Source of the DNA: Rhizobium sp. CCGE531
GTDB taxonomy: Bacteria > Pseudomonadota > Alphaproteobacteria > Rhizobiales > Rhizobiaceae
DNA: 64,000 nt
Direction: 5' to 3'
Assembly (NCBI RefSeq): GCF_003627795.1
Contig: NZ_CP032688.1
Location: forward strand, 124,001-188,000
The notes under the pieces were generated by a model, which was not told the DNA's origin, did no database searches, and worked only from the letters and a program-made list of their open reading frames with translations. This document shows positions 18,661-28,908 of this stretch, piece by piece. Within the stretch, counting starts at the first letter, position 1. Every line of letters begins with the position of its first letter. The position numbers were made by a program, and so were the translations under genes.

Positions 18661-19814
18661 CCAAGGCTTGATGACTAGAACTCATTGGCCCATTTTCTGC
18701 GCCCGATCGACATGATGCGCCAAGGCTGACGTTGAAGCTTGCGCCAGGCATCGCAGCAGTGATCGACGATGTCTTCGTAGGATGTGTACACACGGTTAGA
18801 GAGCCAGTTTTCGCGCATGAACTGCCAGAGATTTTCGACCGGATTGAGTTCGGGTGACTTCGCTGGCAGCGGTAGAATGGTGATGTTTTCGGGCACCATG
18901 AGATTGTTCGATAAATGCCAACCCGCCTGATCCATGACGAGGATGGCGTGGGCGTCATTGGCAACATGGCCGGATATCTCGATCAAATGCTGGTTCATGG
19001 CATGGGTATCGCACCATGGCATGACGAGGGCGGCGGCCTTGCCAAATTTCGGGCAGATCGCGCCGAAGATATAAGCGGATCTCGTTCGCTGATCATGCGG
19101 AGCCGAGGGCCGTGTCCCTCGTTTGGCCCATCGCCTGGCGATCTTATTCTTCTGGCCGATGCGGGCCTCGTCCTGGAACCAGATTTCTATTCGCTTGCCT
19201 TTAGCGGCCCCGGCGGCGATTTCTCCCACTGCGGCGGGAAAGTTTTTTTAAATTCCTCAATCGCATGCGGGTCCTGCGCATGATGCTTCGGTCGGGCAGT
19301 GAGTTTGCGATAGCCCAGGGCATTCAATTCGCGCCCAAGCGTCTGGCGGCTGATGGAGATACGATGCTCCTGCCAAAGCCATTGCGCCAGATCGACCAGC
19401 CGCCAGCGCACGACGCCATCGAGATAGGGAACGGGACCGTTCTCAACCGCCTCGACCAGCGCCTTCCGCTGCTGATCGTTCAACAAGGGCTCACGTCCCT
19501 TCGCCTTTCCCGTTTTCAGGCCATCTGGACCATGCAGATTGAAACGCTCGACCCAGTCACGGACAATTTGCAAACCGACCCCACCCATCGATGCTGCCTG
19601 GCTGCGCGAACCACCCTCGTAAATGATCGACAAGGCCAACAATCGGCGCGACCAATCCGCGTCACGGCTCTGCCTTGCCAGCCGACGCAGATCATCAGCC
19701 GTATAATCTCCACGAATGGTCAGCGCTGTTCCCATGGCGAAATCTCCTTTCGCCATCTTGAATCATGATTTGCCGGAAAATGGAATCGCGTGAGTCGTCC
19801 TCATCAAGCTCTGG
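18661..19814 (-). mobile_element. IS630-family insertion sequence, complete
   Basis: The element is about 1154 bp. The ends form imperfect inverted repeats: CCAAGGCTTGATGACTAGAA at the left, and CCAGAGCTTGATGAGGACGA read inward from the right. Eighteen of the first 24 positions agree. Both ends are flanked by the dinucleotide TA (18659-18660 and 19815-19816), the target duplication of IS630/Tc1-mariner elements. Inside is one transposase in two overlapping frames. It lies between the Lrp gene and the taurine aminotransferase gene and does not visibly interrupt a gene. Confidence 0.88.
18675..19735 (-). CDS. IS630-family transposase, joined by a -1 frameshift
   Basis: The upstream frame (to 19187) encodes the helix-turn-helix DNA-binding part (RDADWSRRLLALSIIYEGGS, VRDWVERFNLHGPDGL). 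The downstream frame (from about 19229) encodes the DDE catalytic domain: WFQDEARIGQ with the first Asp, ILVMDQAGWHLS with the second, and SPELNPVENLW with the Glu. Within the overlap is a run of seven A on the coding strand (19243-19249). Slipping back one base there changes EEFKKTFPP into EEFKKNFPAAVGEIAAG and fuses the domains into about 353 residues. The start at 19735 has AAAGGAG upstream. IS630 members regulated in this way are known. The enzyme should be active. Confidence 0.87.
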
Positions 19815-19884
19815 TATTAGTGGAAATCATGCAAGTTGTTATGGAACTGGCGGTATTCCGCGTATGCTGCGAGCTTCAATCTTT

Positions 19885-21267
19885 TCAGGCGGTTACCTTT
19901 GCCAGCGCATTGTCGATCGCGCCGGTGATCCGATCGATCTCGTCGGCTGTTGCGATAAGGGCCGGCGAAAGGCATAGCGTATTATTTAGCCCGCCCTGCA
20001 GAGAGCGATTAGTGGCGCCGATAATCACCCCCTGAGCGAGGCATTCAGCGACCACGGCCTGAACGCGTTTTTCGTCAAGCGGTTCTTTTGTCTTTCGATC
20101 AGTTACTAGCTCAGCTCCGCAAAACAGTCCTTTGCCACGGACATCGCCGATGACCGCGTGCTTTTCCATCAGTGCGTTCAGGTTCGCCACGGTCCGCTCG
20201 CCCATCGCGACAGTATTCTCGATCAACCCTTCGTCCTCAATGATGCGCATATTCTCCAGCGCCGCGACCGGACCGGCGGTGCATCCGCCGAACGTCGAAA
20301 TGTCACGGAAGTAGCTCATCGTATCCTCTGGCGCGTCTTTGAACTGTTCGAACACCCGCTCGGTGGTAACCGTGCAGGATATGGCGGCGTAGCCGGAAGC
20401 CAACCCCTTAGCCATGGTGACGATATCCGGCTTAATGCCATAGTGCTGGTAGCCGAACCATGCGCCCGTCCTGCCCAGACCGCAGACGACTTCGTCGATG
20501 TGAAGGAGGATTCCGTATTTTCGGCAAATCTCCTGAACGCGCTGCCAGTAGCCCTTAGGTGGTGTGATGACGCCCCCACCGGCCGTCACCGGCTCCAGCA
20601 CAATCGCACCGACCGTGTCCGGCCCCTCCCGCAAAATCACTTCCTCAATCGCGTCAGCGGCACGTTCGCCGTAATTTTCGACATCCCATTGCTTCCGGTA
20701 TTCCAGGCAATGGGGAACCATCACGAAGCCCTGTGGATAGGGGCCATACTGATCGGCACGCTGCGGCTGCCCAGAAGTGGCAAGCGTTCCAATCGTCGTG
20801 CCGTGATAATCGCGCTCGCGATAAAGGATTTTCCACTTCTTCCCGCCGTGATGGCGAGCCGCGATTTGGCGAACCATTTTATAGGCTTTCTCGTTAGCCT
20901 CGGAGCCGGAGTTGGAATAATAGACGCGGGAAAGGCCTGGCATCTTCTCGATTAGCTTGGCCGCAAAGAGCGCTGCCGGAACGTTGCCCGCAGCTCCGGC
21001 ATAATAATTGAGTTTGACAAGCTGGTCGCGCATGGCATCGGCGATGCTCTCGCGTCCGTAACCGACGTTGACGGTCCAGACGCCGCCGGACACGGCATCA
21101 AGATATTCCCTTCCGTTGGTGTCCCACAGTTTCATACCCTTGCCCTCGACAAAGACCCGGGGATCAATAGTTTCATATTGTTTATGTTGGCTCAGATGAT
21201 GCCAGACATGCGCGCGGTCAGCGCCAACCACGTGTGATAAGTCATTTTGTTTTAGGTCCTGGGACAT
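19885..21267 (-). CDS. tpa: Taurine:pyruvate aminotransferase
   Basis: The protein has 460 residues, and an AGGAGG site precedes the ATG. It is a class III PLP aminotransferase: VYYSNSGSEANEKAYKMVRQ, RDYHGTTIGTLATSGQ, LLHIDEVVCGLGRTGAWFGY and IVTMAKGLASGY with the PLP lysine. The overall sequence, including the N-terminal NDLSHVVGADRAHVWHHLSQ, is very close to what I recall of characterised Tpa enzymes. The reaction transfers the amino group of taurine to pyruvate, giving sulfoacetaldehyde and L-alanine. No tauABC transporter, sulfoacetaldehyde acetyltransferase (xsc) or alanine dehydrogenase is adjacent. An alanine racemase/D-amino acid dehydrogenase operon lies 1.6 kb away and could recycle the alanine. 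Some homologues act on other omega-amino acids, so taurine is likely but not certain. Confidence 0.85.
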   Translation of the reverse strand: MSQDLKQNDLSHVVGADRAHVWHHLSQHKQYETIDPRVFVEGKGMKLWDTNGREYLDAVSGGVWTVNVGYGRESIADAMRDQLVKLNYYAGAAGNVPAALFAAKLIEKMPGLSRVYYSNSGSEANEKAYKMVRQIAARHHGGKKWKILYRERDYHGTTIGTLATSGQPQRADQYGPYPQGFVMVPHCLEYRKQWDVENYGERAADAIEEVILREGPDTVGAIVLEPVTAGGGVITPPKGYWQRVQEICRKYGILLHIDEVVCGLGRTGAWFGYQHYGIKPDIVTMAKGLASGYAAISCTVTTERVFEQFKDAPEDTMSYFRDISTFGGCTAGPVAALENMRIIEDEGLIENTVAMGERTVANLNALMEKHAVIGDVRGKGLFCGAELVTDRKTKEPLDEKRVQAVVAECLAQGVIIGATNRSLQGGLNNTLCLSPALIATADEIDRITGAIDNALAKVTA

Positions 21268-21617
21268 CGAAGGCCTCCTACTTAATCCGCGACACCTTGC
21301 TTCAAAGCTTTAAAGCCGCTTCCGCTCCTGCGGGAGGCAGAGACAAGGAGAATTGCGTCGAGATCCTGCAAAGTTTGCTAAAATACGCAGGATCTTGGCG
21401 AGGGGGTTCTTAAACACCAGACAAGACGCAGATCGATCGCCCATGGTGGACATGCGTTGCCAAAACTTGATAGGAGCATGTTCCGATACAACAGGCCTCG
21501 GATGCAGTTCATACCGGCCAATGGACCTAGTCTGAAAACCCAAACGGCGCGTCCGTGCGGCGGCAGTAATCCGGCAGAATCTGTCGGCCGATCGGCGGCT
21601 CCGACCGGTGTCTTCAA
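21268..21617. other. Gap between tpa and a decayed regulator
   Basis: About 350 bases with no supported gene. The promoter of the aminotransferase gene must lie in its lower part, but no clear -35/-10 pair was found. Confidence 0.4.
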
Positions 21618-22164
21618 TTATCGCGCCGACAGAGGCGACAGGTAATCCCATGGTGTCGGCGTGAAGGGCGGACGATAATAGACGAGGCGCTCTTCGTGCT
21701 TTGCTTCACAAATCAATGCCACGGCCCGGTCGACCCTCGGCGTCCAAAGGTCCCTCCTCCAGAGCTGACCGTTCGTGAGGTCGAGAAAAACTGCTGGCCG
21801 TCCGGTAGTTCAGCCACTGCGTCACCACCGTTCTCGGCGTCGAAAAGACCTGATGCAAGGTCCAACTGGGCAACGGCCGCGGTGCTGGGCAAACGGGAAG
21901 TTCGCGCTGTCGAGACGCTTGGAAACATTGCCCGCAGCATCCATCCGGATGAAGAAAAATGGGATGCGCTCGTGTCCGGGCTTTTGCAGCGTTGTGAGCC
22001 GATGAGCGGTTCGTCCCAAATTGAAGCGCGATCGCCGCTATATCGTAGCGGCGCGCCTCTACCGCTTTAGCAAAAGGCTTGTAGGGCATGACCACGGCGG
22101 CAGCGAAGTAAGCGGACGCATCATCGAGACGACGCCTCGCTGCTTCTCTTGCCTTGACCGGCAT
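21618..22164 (-). pseudogene. Decayed XRE-type regulator, C-terminal part (ImmA/IrrE-DUF2083 type)
   Basis: Three frames together give a recognisable protein end. First comes YFAAAVVMPYKPFAKAVEAR, then RLTTLQKPGHERIPFFFIRM followed by DAAGNVSKRLDSANFPFAQ, then AVAELPDGQQFFSTSRTV, and last ICEAKHEERLVYYRPPF before a stop at 21618. This is the order of the peptidase-like and C-terminal domains of large XRE regulators of short-chain fatty acid metabolism. The helix-turn-helix N-terminus is missing, and at least two frameshifts (near 22010 and 21930) break the rest. It is a remnant. What it regulated is unknown, although it lies between two alanine-related transcription units. Confidence 0.7.
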
Positions 22165-22241
22165 CTGTGGGTCCTCGCCTTTGCAAGACCTCTGGTGGAT
22201 CACAGACCAAATCGAACAGATGCGACCTATCACGCGACCGG

Positions 22242-22721
22242 TCAACTTGCGGCGGAACTTCGGCCCCCCTTTTGGCGGGCGGCCAGCACATCTCGAATCG
22301 AGAAGCTCGAATGGATCCGCAACACACCGGGCAATGTCGACAGAACCTCCTTGTGTATTCGCTCAAAAGCCCCTGCACTCTCGACGTCGACCCGCAGCAT
22401 ATAGTCTGATCCGCCTGTCATCAGATAGCATTCGCGGATTTCGGGATGCTTTCGGACCGCCGCTTCGAACTTGTCGAGGTAGTCTTCCGTTTGCCGTTCA
22501 AGGGTGATGTTGATGATGACGGCGATCGTTGCGTCTGAACTTGCCGTGTCAACGAGTGCCGTGTAGCCGCGGATCACCCCGGCATTTTCCATGATCTTGA
22601 TGCGCCTAAGACAGGCGGACGGTGACAGCCCAACCTCGGTCGCGAGCTTCGCGTTGCTCATGCGCGCATCGACGCGCAGCAGCCTCAAAATGTTCCGGTC
22701 GATGTTATCAAGAGAGGACAT
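22242..22721 (-). CDS. Lrp/AsnC regulator of the alanine catabolic operon
   Basis: The protein has 159 residues from MSSLDNIDRNILRLL. The helix-turn-helix is ARMSNAKLATEVGLSPSACL, and the RAM domain includes PEIRECYLMTGGSDYMLRV. It is transcribed divergently from the alanine racemase gene with 125 bases between the starts. This is the standard arrangement of DadR-type activators, which sense alanine and switch on the dad operon. The spacer holds AT-rich stretches suitable for Lrp-type sites. An upstream in-frame ATG at 22748 exists, but MSSLDNI fits the family N-terminus better. The function is inferred from context and family. Confidence 0.9.
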   Translation of the reverse strand: MSSLDNIDRNILRLLRVDARMSNAKLATEVGLSPSACLRRIKIMENAGVIRGYTALVDTASSDATIAVIINITLERQTEDYLDKFEAAVRKHPEIRECYLMTGGSDYMLRVDVESAGAFERIHKEVLSTLPGVLRIHSSFSIRDVLAARQKGGRSSAAS

Positions 22722-22846
22722 GGCAGAATCTTTCAAAACGCAGCACATTCTGCGACTCTACACTGATCTTCGCCCATTTTGAGCGCAAATTCGCAGACTC
22801 TTTCGCTGATTATTTCATATCTTTTGCCCAGGCTAGGGAGCGGAAG

Positions 22847-24016
22847 ATGGACAACCTTCTATCGGCAAAACATGCAAGTGCCGGCGTCGCCGGGATCGGG
22901 GCGACGGGATATCTGGTGATCGATATCGCAGCACTTTGCCGCAACTACGAGAAGCTTGCCTCGATGGTCACGCCGGGCCGCGCGGCCGCGGTTGTCAAAG
23001 CGGATGCTTATGGCCTTGGTGCGAAGCGCGTCTCGCGGGCGCTTTATGAACGGGGCTGCCGCCATTTCTTCGTTGCCCAGTTCATTGAAGCGCAGGAGCT
23101 CCGGCTTGCGCTCGCGCCCGATGCGCAAGTCTTCGTGCTGAACGGTTTGCAGCCCGGAACCGAGCTCGCAAGCACCGAGATGGATATTATCCCCGTTCTC
23201 AATTCTCTGGAGCAATATCGCCGGTGGTGTGCGACCGCGCGCTCGCTTAAACGCGCCCTTCCCGCAGTCGTCCAATTCGATACCGGCATGTCACGCCTCG
23301 GCTTCCCACCGGAAGAGCGCCCTGCACTCGCCAAGGCTCTGGATGAGCATGGCAACGTCGAAGTCCTGTTCATCATGAGCCATCTGGCCTCCGCCGATGA
23401 ACTCGATGCGGCGCAAAACTCTGAACAGCTGGCGGAGATACGACGCATCGCCTACGAGTTCGCTGGCTTCGATATCTCCTTTGCCAATTCCGGCGGCGTG
23501 TTCCTGGGCGACGCTTACCACGGCGTGCTCACCAGACCCGGGATCGCGCTTTACGGCGGCGCGCCGACGGGCGGGGAGCCGAACCCTATGGAGCCGGTCA
23601 TCAGTCTTGAGGTGGCGGTTGTGCAGACACGCACCGTGCCGGCGGGTACAAAGGTCGGTTATAACGGCGTTCATGTGACCGACGGCGTCACGCGACTTGC
23701 GACGATCGCTGCTGGCTACGCCGATGGTCTCCCGCGAGCCTTGAGCGGACGCGGTGCCGTCTATTACCAAGGCATCCGCCTGCCGATCGTCGGGCGTGTC
23801 TCGATGGACAGCATCACTATTGACGTGTCCGCCCTGCCTGAGGACGCATTGAGCCTGGGAAGTTTCGTCGAGGTCATCGGTCCGCACCAGTCGCTCGAGG
23901 ACATTGCGCGCGACGCCGGCACGATCTCCTACGAGATCCTGACCGGCCTCGGCCAGCGCTATTATCGGCACTATCGTCAAGAGCCCTCGGCGGCTCAATC
24001 ATTGGGGAAATCATGA
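22847..24016 (+). CDS. dadX: Alanine racemase, catabolic type
   Basis: The protein has 389 residues. The ATG at 22847 follows AGGGAG. The fold type III PLP enzyme is recognised by [17 protein letters not shown] with the PLP lysine at residue 51, by [14 protein letters not shown], and by [11 protein letters not shown] with the catalytic tyrosine of the second subunit. [12 protein letters not shown] follows in the C-terminal beta domain. It interconverts L- and D-alanine. The stop overlaps the start of the D-amino acid dehydrogenase gene (ATGA), indicating coupled translation and a degradative rather than cell-wall role. Confidence 0.94.
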   Translation: MDNLLSAKHASAGVAGIGATGYLVIDIAALCRNYEKLASMVTPGRAAAVVKADAYGLGAKRVSRALYERGCRHFFVAQFIEAQELRLALAPDAQVFVLNGLQPGTELASTEMDIIPVLNSLEQYRRWCATARSLKRALPAVVQFDTGMSRLGFPPEERPALAKALDEHGNVEVLFIMSHLASADELDAAQNSEQLAEIRRIAYEFAGFDISFANSGGVFLGDAYHGVLTRPGIALYGGAPTGGEPNPMEPVISLEVAVVQTRTVPAGTKVGYNGVHVTDGVTRLATIAAGYADGLPRALSGRGAVYYQGIRLPIVGRVSMDSITIDVSALPEDALSLGSFVEVIGPHQSLEDIARDAGTISYEILTGLGQRYYRHYRQEPSAAQSLGKS

Positions 24017-25263
24017 AAGTTGTTGTACTGGGCTCCGGCATCGTCGGTGTCACATCCGCCTATCAGCTGGCAAAGGCAGGCCACGATGTAACGGTCATCG
24101 ACCGTCAGCCGGGCCCGGCGCTGGAGACGAGCTTTGCCAATGCCGGCCAGGTTTCATTCGGCTATTGCTCGCCCTGGGCAGCACCCAGCATTCCGATGAA
24201 GGCGCTGAAATGGCTGTTCATGGAGCATGCGCCGCTGATCCTGCGCCCGAAGTTTGATGCGGCCATGCTCTCGTGGCTGCTCAAGATGCTTTCGAACTGC
24301 ACCTCGGAACGGTATGCGGTCAACAAGAGCCGCATGCTGCGCCTGGCGAACTACAGCCGTCTGGCGCTTGCTGAGCTGCGCGCAGAAACAGGGCTCGCCT
24401 ACGACGAAGGCATGCAGGGCACCGTGCAGCTCTTCCGCACGCAGCAGCAGCTCGATGCCTCTGCGAAGGACGTAAAGGCACTGGCGGCCGACGGTGTACC
24501 TTATAAAGTGCTGGACCGGGACGGTTGCGTTCGGGTCGAACCGGCGCTTGCTCATGTCCGCGAGAAATTCATCGGCGGGCTGCTGACGCCGAAAGACGAA
24601 ACCGGCGACTGCTTCAAGTTCACCAATGCGCTCACCGAAAAGGCGACAGAGACAGGCGTCCGCTTTCTCTTCAACACAACGGTCAAACGTCTCGACGTCG
24701 AAGGCAACCAAGTACGCGGGGTCGTGACCGGTGAAGAGCGGATCGCGGCTGATGCTGTGGTCGTCGCGTTCGGCAGTCATTCGCCGACGTTCCTCAAGCG
24801 CTATGGCATCAAACTGCCGGTCTATCCGGTCAAGGGCTATTCGCTGACGATCCCGATCACCGATGGCTCGCGCGCCCCGAAATCGACTGTCATGGACGAG
24901 ACCTTTAAGATCGCGATCACAAGGCTCGGTGACCGCATCCGCGTCGGCGGCATGGCGGAAATTTCCGGCTACACCAACGACCTCGGCCAGGCACGCCGGC
25001 GCACGCTGGAGCACTCGGTGACCGACCTCTTCCCCGGCGGCGACGTTTCCCAGGCGACCTTCTGGTCCGGACTGCGACCCATGACGCCCGACGGCACGCC
25101 GGTCATCGGCCCGACCAAGATCAGCGGCCTTTATCTGAACACCGGACACGGCACGCTCGGCTGGACGATGAGCACCGGCTCGGCCCGGGTGATCAGCGAT
25201 CTGGTGAGCGGCCGTCAGCCTGAAATCGACGCCACCGAACTCGCCGTCGCCCGCTACGCCTGA
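24013..25263 (+). CDS. dadA: D-amino acid dehydrogenase small subunit
   Basis: The protein has 416 residues. [20 protein letters not shown] at the N-terminus binds FAD, followed by [20 protein letters not shown]. The C-terminal [20 protein letters not shown] is the DAO-type FAD contact characteristic of DadA. This membrane-associated flavoprotein oxidises D-alanine and other D-amino acids to the 2-oxo acid and ammonia and feeds electrons to the respiratory chain. It overlaps the racemase gene and is followed 33 bases later by ridA. Confidence 0.95.
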   Translation: MKVVVLGSGIVGVTSAYQLAKAGHDVTVIDRQPGPALETSFANAGQVSFGYCSPWAAPSIPMKALKWLFMEHAPLILRPKFDAAMLSWLLKMLSNCTSERYAVNKSRMLRLANYSRLALAELRAETGLAYDEGMQGTVQLFRTQQQLDASAKDVKALAADGVPYKVLDRDGCVRVEPALAHVREKFIGGLLTPKDETGDCFKFTNALTEKATETGVRFLFNTTVKRLDVEGNQVRGVVTGEERIAADAVVVAFGSHSPTFLKRYGIKLPVYPVKGYSLTIPITDGSRAPKSTVMDETFKIAITRLGDRIRVGGMAEISGYTNDLGQARRRTLEHSVTDLFPGGDVSQATFWSGLRPMTPDGTPVIGPTKISGLYLNTGHGTLGWTMSTGSARVISDLVSGRQPEIDATELAVARYA

Positions 25264-25296
25264 CGCCACCCCCAACAATTTTTATGGAGACATGAT

Positions 25297-25677
25297 ATGA
25301 TCACCGCTATTTCCACCGCCGATGCCCCCGGCGCTGTCGGCCCCTACTCCCAGGCCATCAAGACTGGCGACCTCCTGTTTGTGTCCGGACAGTTGCCGAT
25401 CGACCCGGCCACCGGCGAGTTTAATTCTGACAATGCGGTCAAGCAGGCCGAACAGTGCCTGAAGAACATGGCCGCGATTGCCAAAAAAGCGGGCACCGAG
25501 CTTTCGAAGACGGTGAAGACCACGGTGCTGCTGACCGACCTTGGCGATTTCGCGGAGGTCAACCGGGTTTACGCCAAATTTTTCTCCGAGCCGTTTCCGG
25601 CGCGGGCCTGCTATGAGGTGAAAGCTTTGCCGAAAGGCGCCAAGGTGGAAATCGAGGCCGTCATAGCTGTCGGCTGA
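25297..25677 (+). CDS. ridA: RidA family 2-iminobutanoate/2-iminopropanoate deaminase
   Basis: The protein has 126 residues, the full family length. AVGPYSQAIKTGDLLFVSGQ and the end PARACYEVKALPKGAKVEIE are diagnostic, including the arginine and glutamate of the active site at the trimer interface. RidA hydrolyses the reactive imine released by PLP or flavin enzymes; here that would be the 2-iminopropanoate made by DadA. A GGAG site precedes the ATG. It is the last gene of the dadX-dadA-ridA operon, and a strong terminator follows. Confidence 0.95.
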   Translation: MITAISTADAPGAVGPYSQAIKTGDLLFVSGQLPIDPATGEFNSDNAVKQAEQCLKNMAAIAKKAGTELSKTVKTTVLLTDLGDFAEVNRVYAKFFSEPFPARACYEVKALPKGAKVEIEAVIAVG

Positions 25678-25705
25678 ACTGTCGAGCCCATCACACAGCG
25701 TATAG

Positions 25706-25731
25706 CCGGAGCGGTTGTAGGATCGCTCCGG
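25706..25731 (+). terminator. Intrinsic terminator of the dad operon
   Basis: CCGGAGCG (25706-25713) and CGCTCCGG (25724-25731) form a perfect eight-base stem with a ten-base loop, followed by TTCTGTCGTTT, 29 bases after the ridA stop. Confidence 0.8.
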
Positions 25732-25787
25732 TTCTGTCGTTTGACGGGGGAAGAAACGGGCAAGGCCCGCTTGAGGAGGAGGACGCC

Positions 25788-27253
25788 GTGACCCTTACGC
25801 AGGCGCTCAAGAAGCATATCAAGAATACCAAAACGTTCGGCGATCTTGCAGCAGCCGCTGACGCGATCGAAACCTCCAGACGCTTTCCAGTTCACAATCC
25901 CTCTACCAGTGAATTGCTGGCGGAGTTGCCGGACATGCAGGCCTCTGATGTAGCGCTCGCAATCGACCGGGCTGACGCAGCACGAGAGCGTTGGGCGGGT
26001 GTGACCGCGCGCGAGCGCTCAGACATCCTGTGGCGATGGCACCAACTGATTGTCGATCACATCGATGATCTCGCCGCTATTCTGACCTGCGAAATGGGCA
26101 AGCCGCTTGCCGAGGCGAAGTCAGAGATTTCCCATGCTGCGGCGTACGTCAAATGGTACGCGGAAGAGGCGAACCGCATCTACGGCGAGACGATCCCGGC
26201 GCCATCCACTGACAGACGGCTGCTGGTGATCAAGCAGCCTGTCGGCGTCGTCGGCGCGATCACGCCCTGGAATTTTCCGGCCTCGATGGTCGCGCGCAAG
26301 ATTGCGCGCGGCGCTGGCAGCCGGCTGCACGGTTGTCCTCAAGCCCGCGGAACAAACCCCGCTTGTCGCGGGCTCCATGGTCGCGCTTGCCCGGATGGCC
26401 GTTTTTCCCGGGGGGTGCTCAATCTGGTCTATGCGTCGGACGGCGATGCCGTCGGCAAGGAGCTTTGCTCTAACCCAAAGGTTCGCAAGATCAGCTTCAC
26501 CGGCTCGACGGAGGTCGGCCGGCTGCTGATGCGCCAATGCTCCCAGCAGATCAAGCGGATCAGCTTTGAGCTCGGCGGAAACGCGCCGTTCATTGTGTTC
26601 GACGACGCCGACATCGATGACGCCGTCGATGGTGCTATCCAGGCCAAGTTTCGGAATGGTGGCCAGACCTGCGTTTCGGCCAATCGTATTTACGTGCAGG
26701 CCAGCGTCTTTCACCTGTTCTCCGAGCGGTTCACCGAGCGCGTCAGGAGGCTGCAGGTGGGCGACGGGTTCAAAGCCGACACTGCTATCGGTCCTCTGAT
26801 CGATGGCCATGCCGTCGCAAAAATTGAAGCGCATGTCGACGATGCCGTCAAAAAGGGAGCGATGGTTCGCTGCGGTGGTCGTCGGATCGGCGCGAAGGGG
26901 ACATTTTTCGAGCCGACCGTGATAACCAATGTCGTCGGTTCGATGCGGATCGCGCAGGAAGAGACGTTCGGTCCGCTGGCGCCGATCATCCCGTTTCGAA
27001 GACCCGGAGCAGGTAATCCGGGAAGCCAACGACACCATCTACGGTCTCGCGGCATATTTCTACGCTTCAAACCTCAAACGCGTCTGGTGGGTGGCCGAAG
27101 CGCTGGAATATGGGATGGTCGGCATCAACACCGGCCGCATGTCATCGGAGGCCGCACCCTTCGGAGGCGTCAAGCAGTCCGGCATTGGTCGTGATCTCGG
27201 CACGGCCTTGAGGACTATCTGGAACTGAAATACCTTTGCATGGTGGTCTCTAA
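25788..27253 (+). pseudogene. gabD: Succinate-semialdehyde dehydrogenase, frameshifted
   Basis: An aldehyde dehydrogenase of the GabD type is nearly complete over ~485 residues: VVGAITPWNFPASMVARKIA, the catalytic base in FELGGNAPFIVFDDADID, and the nucleophile in GGQTCVSANRIYV. Four or five single-base shifts break it. An extra base near 26305 and a return near 26405 scramble ~30 residues. An extra T near 26997 separates PIIPF from EDPEQVIREANDTIYGLAAY. Changes near 27190 and 27240 precede the natural end LELKYLC and a TAA at 27251. Residues between the breaks are well conserved, so the damage is recent or a sequencing artefact. The enzyme would oxidise succinate semialdehyde to succinate. 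Confidence 0.85.
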
Positions 27254-27429
27254 CGCCTGTTGCCGCCCTCCAACTTCGACGCCGGGTTCGATGATGTTGG
27301 AATCTGGATCACCTCAAAAAAGAGGCTGCTGTCGACCCATGTCCTACGGCAGCCAAGTCGCTTGGGAGGCGAATTCAAAACCCCAAGCCATCGGTCGAAG
27401 AACCGAAGGCACTTTTGACAGGTAGCAGA

Positions 27430-28867
27430 TCAGATCCCTATCGCTTCATAGGCATCGGCGATCTGTCGGATCGACGCGACATAGGCGGCGGTCCGGTAAT
27501 CACCGAGTTCCGGTTGCTCTTCGATGAGGTCGGCGATGCGTGTCCAGGTGTTGCGCATAACGTCTTCCAAACCCGAACGAACCAGATCGATTTCAGCGCC
27601 ACCTTCTAGGAACTCGTCACGGATATCGGCGGGGAACTCCTTGCCCGTCATGCGTTCGAGGGCTGTTGCGATGGTCTGGTTGCGCCGCTCGCGCCGGCGC
27701 CGCTCCATCAGCCGAAGGGAATATGCGTCAGGTTCTTCACCCACTCGAAGTAGCTGACGACGACACCGCCGGCATTGACGTAAAGATCGGAAGAATGGTG
27801 ACCCCACTGGTGCGCAGGACCTTGTCCGCCTCGATGGTCACCGGGCCGTTGGCCGCTTCGACGACCAGGTTCGCCTTGATGCGCTCCGCATTGCCTGCAT
27901 GAATGGCATTTTCCATCGCCGCCGGAATGAGGACGTCGCATGGCTGCTCGATGCCTGACATATCGCCGGGAAACGATGTAGCGCCTGCAAAACCGAGGAT
28001 GCTGCCGGTCTTGATCTGATGCTGCTTCAGCGCCTCAATCGACAGACCATCGGCATTGGTGAAATAGCCATCCCGTTCTGCAACGACAGTTATCCGAGCG
28101 GCATCCTCTTCGGAGAGGAACTTTGCCGCATGGTAGCCGACATTGCCGAAGCCCTGGACGATCACCGCCGCCCCCTTCAGGTCACGCTTGCCATTCAAAC
28201 CGGCAGTGCGAGGATCCCGAGATAGCTCTGGATGGCGAACTGCACGCCCCGGCCGGTGGCTTCGGTGCGTCCGGCAATGCCGCCCTTCGACAGTGGCTTA
28301 CCGGTGACGCAAGCGCGAGCGTTGATGACATCGGTCGGGTTGGCACGGCGGAACTCGTCCATCATCCAGGCCATTTCCCGTTCACCCGTGCCGATGTCGG
28401 GCGCCGGAACGTTGACGCCGGGGCCGATCAGGCCACGCTTGTTGAGCTCCTGGGAAGCGGCGGGTGATGCGCTCGAGCTCCTGCGGCGTCCATTCGCGCG
28501 GATTGATCTTCAGCGCGCCTTTCGAGCCGCCAAACGGCACATCGACCAGCGAGCATTTGAGCGTCATCAGTGCTGCCAGCGCCTCGACCTCTTCCGCGTC
28601 GGCATTCGACGCATAGCGAATGCCGCCCTTCACCGGTTCGCAATGCTCGCTGTGCACCGATCGCCAGCCGATGAAGCTGTACATGCGACCGCGCAGGCGA
28701 ACGCCGAACCGAACCGTATAGGTCGAGTTGCATTGCATGATCCGCTCCGAAAGCCCTTCCGGCAGCTCGAGGAACGTCATGGCGCGGCGGAAGTTCTGGT
28801 CAACGCTATCGAGAAAGCCCGCGGAGCTCGTCTGTTCGACGTGTACTTCCGCGTTGTGGGACTGCAT
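27430..28867 (-). pseudogene. gdhA: Glutamate dehydrogenase (Glu/Leu/Phe/Val type), frameshifted
   Basis: The ~475-residue protein is present in five frame pieces: YTVRFGVRLRGRMYSFIGWR with [17 protein letters not shown], then [20 protein letters not shown], then VIVQGFGNVGYHAAKFLSEE as the NAD-binding loop, then [18 protein letters not shown], and finally MERRRRERRNQTIATALERM to the stop. Breaks lie near 28460, 28218, 27795 and 27717, each a single base. The start follows AAGGAG. The enzyme would deaminate glutamate to 2-oxoglutarate. Sequence between the breaks looks functional, so the indels may be sequencing errors. Confidence 0.85.
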
Positions 28868-28908
28868 TCACTGGAGGTTCTCCTTGTTTGGTCGTTCGAG
28901 CCCTGTGC

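Noticed and set aside
22242-25677. The dadX/dadA genes considered as part of cell-wall D-alanine supply
   Set aside because: Overlap of racemase and dehydrogenase genes, the divergent Lrp regulator and ridA all indicate catabolism.
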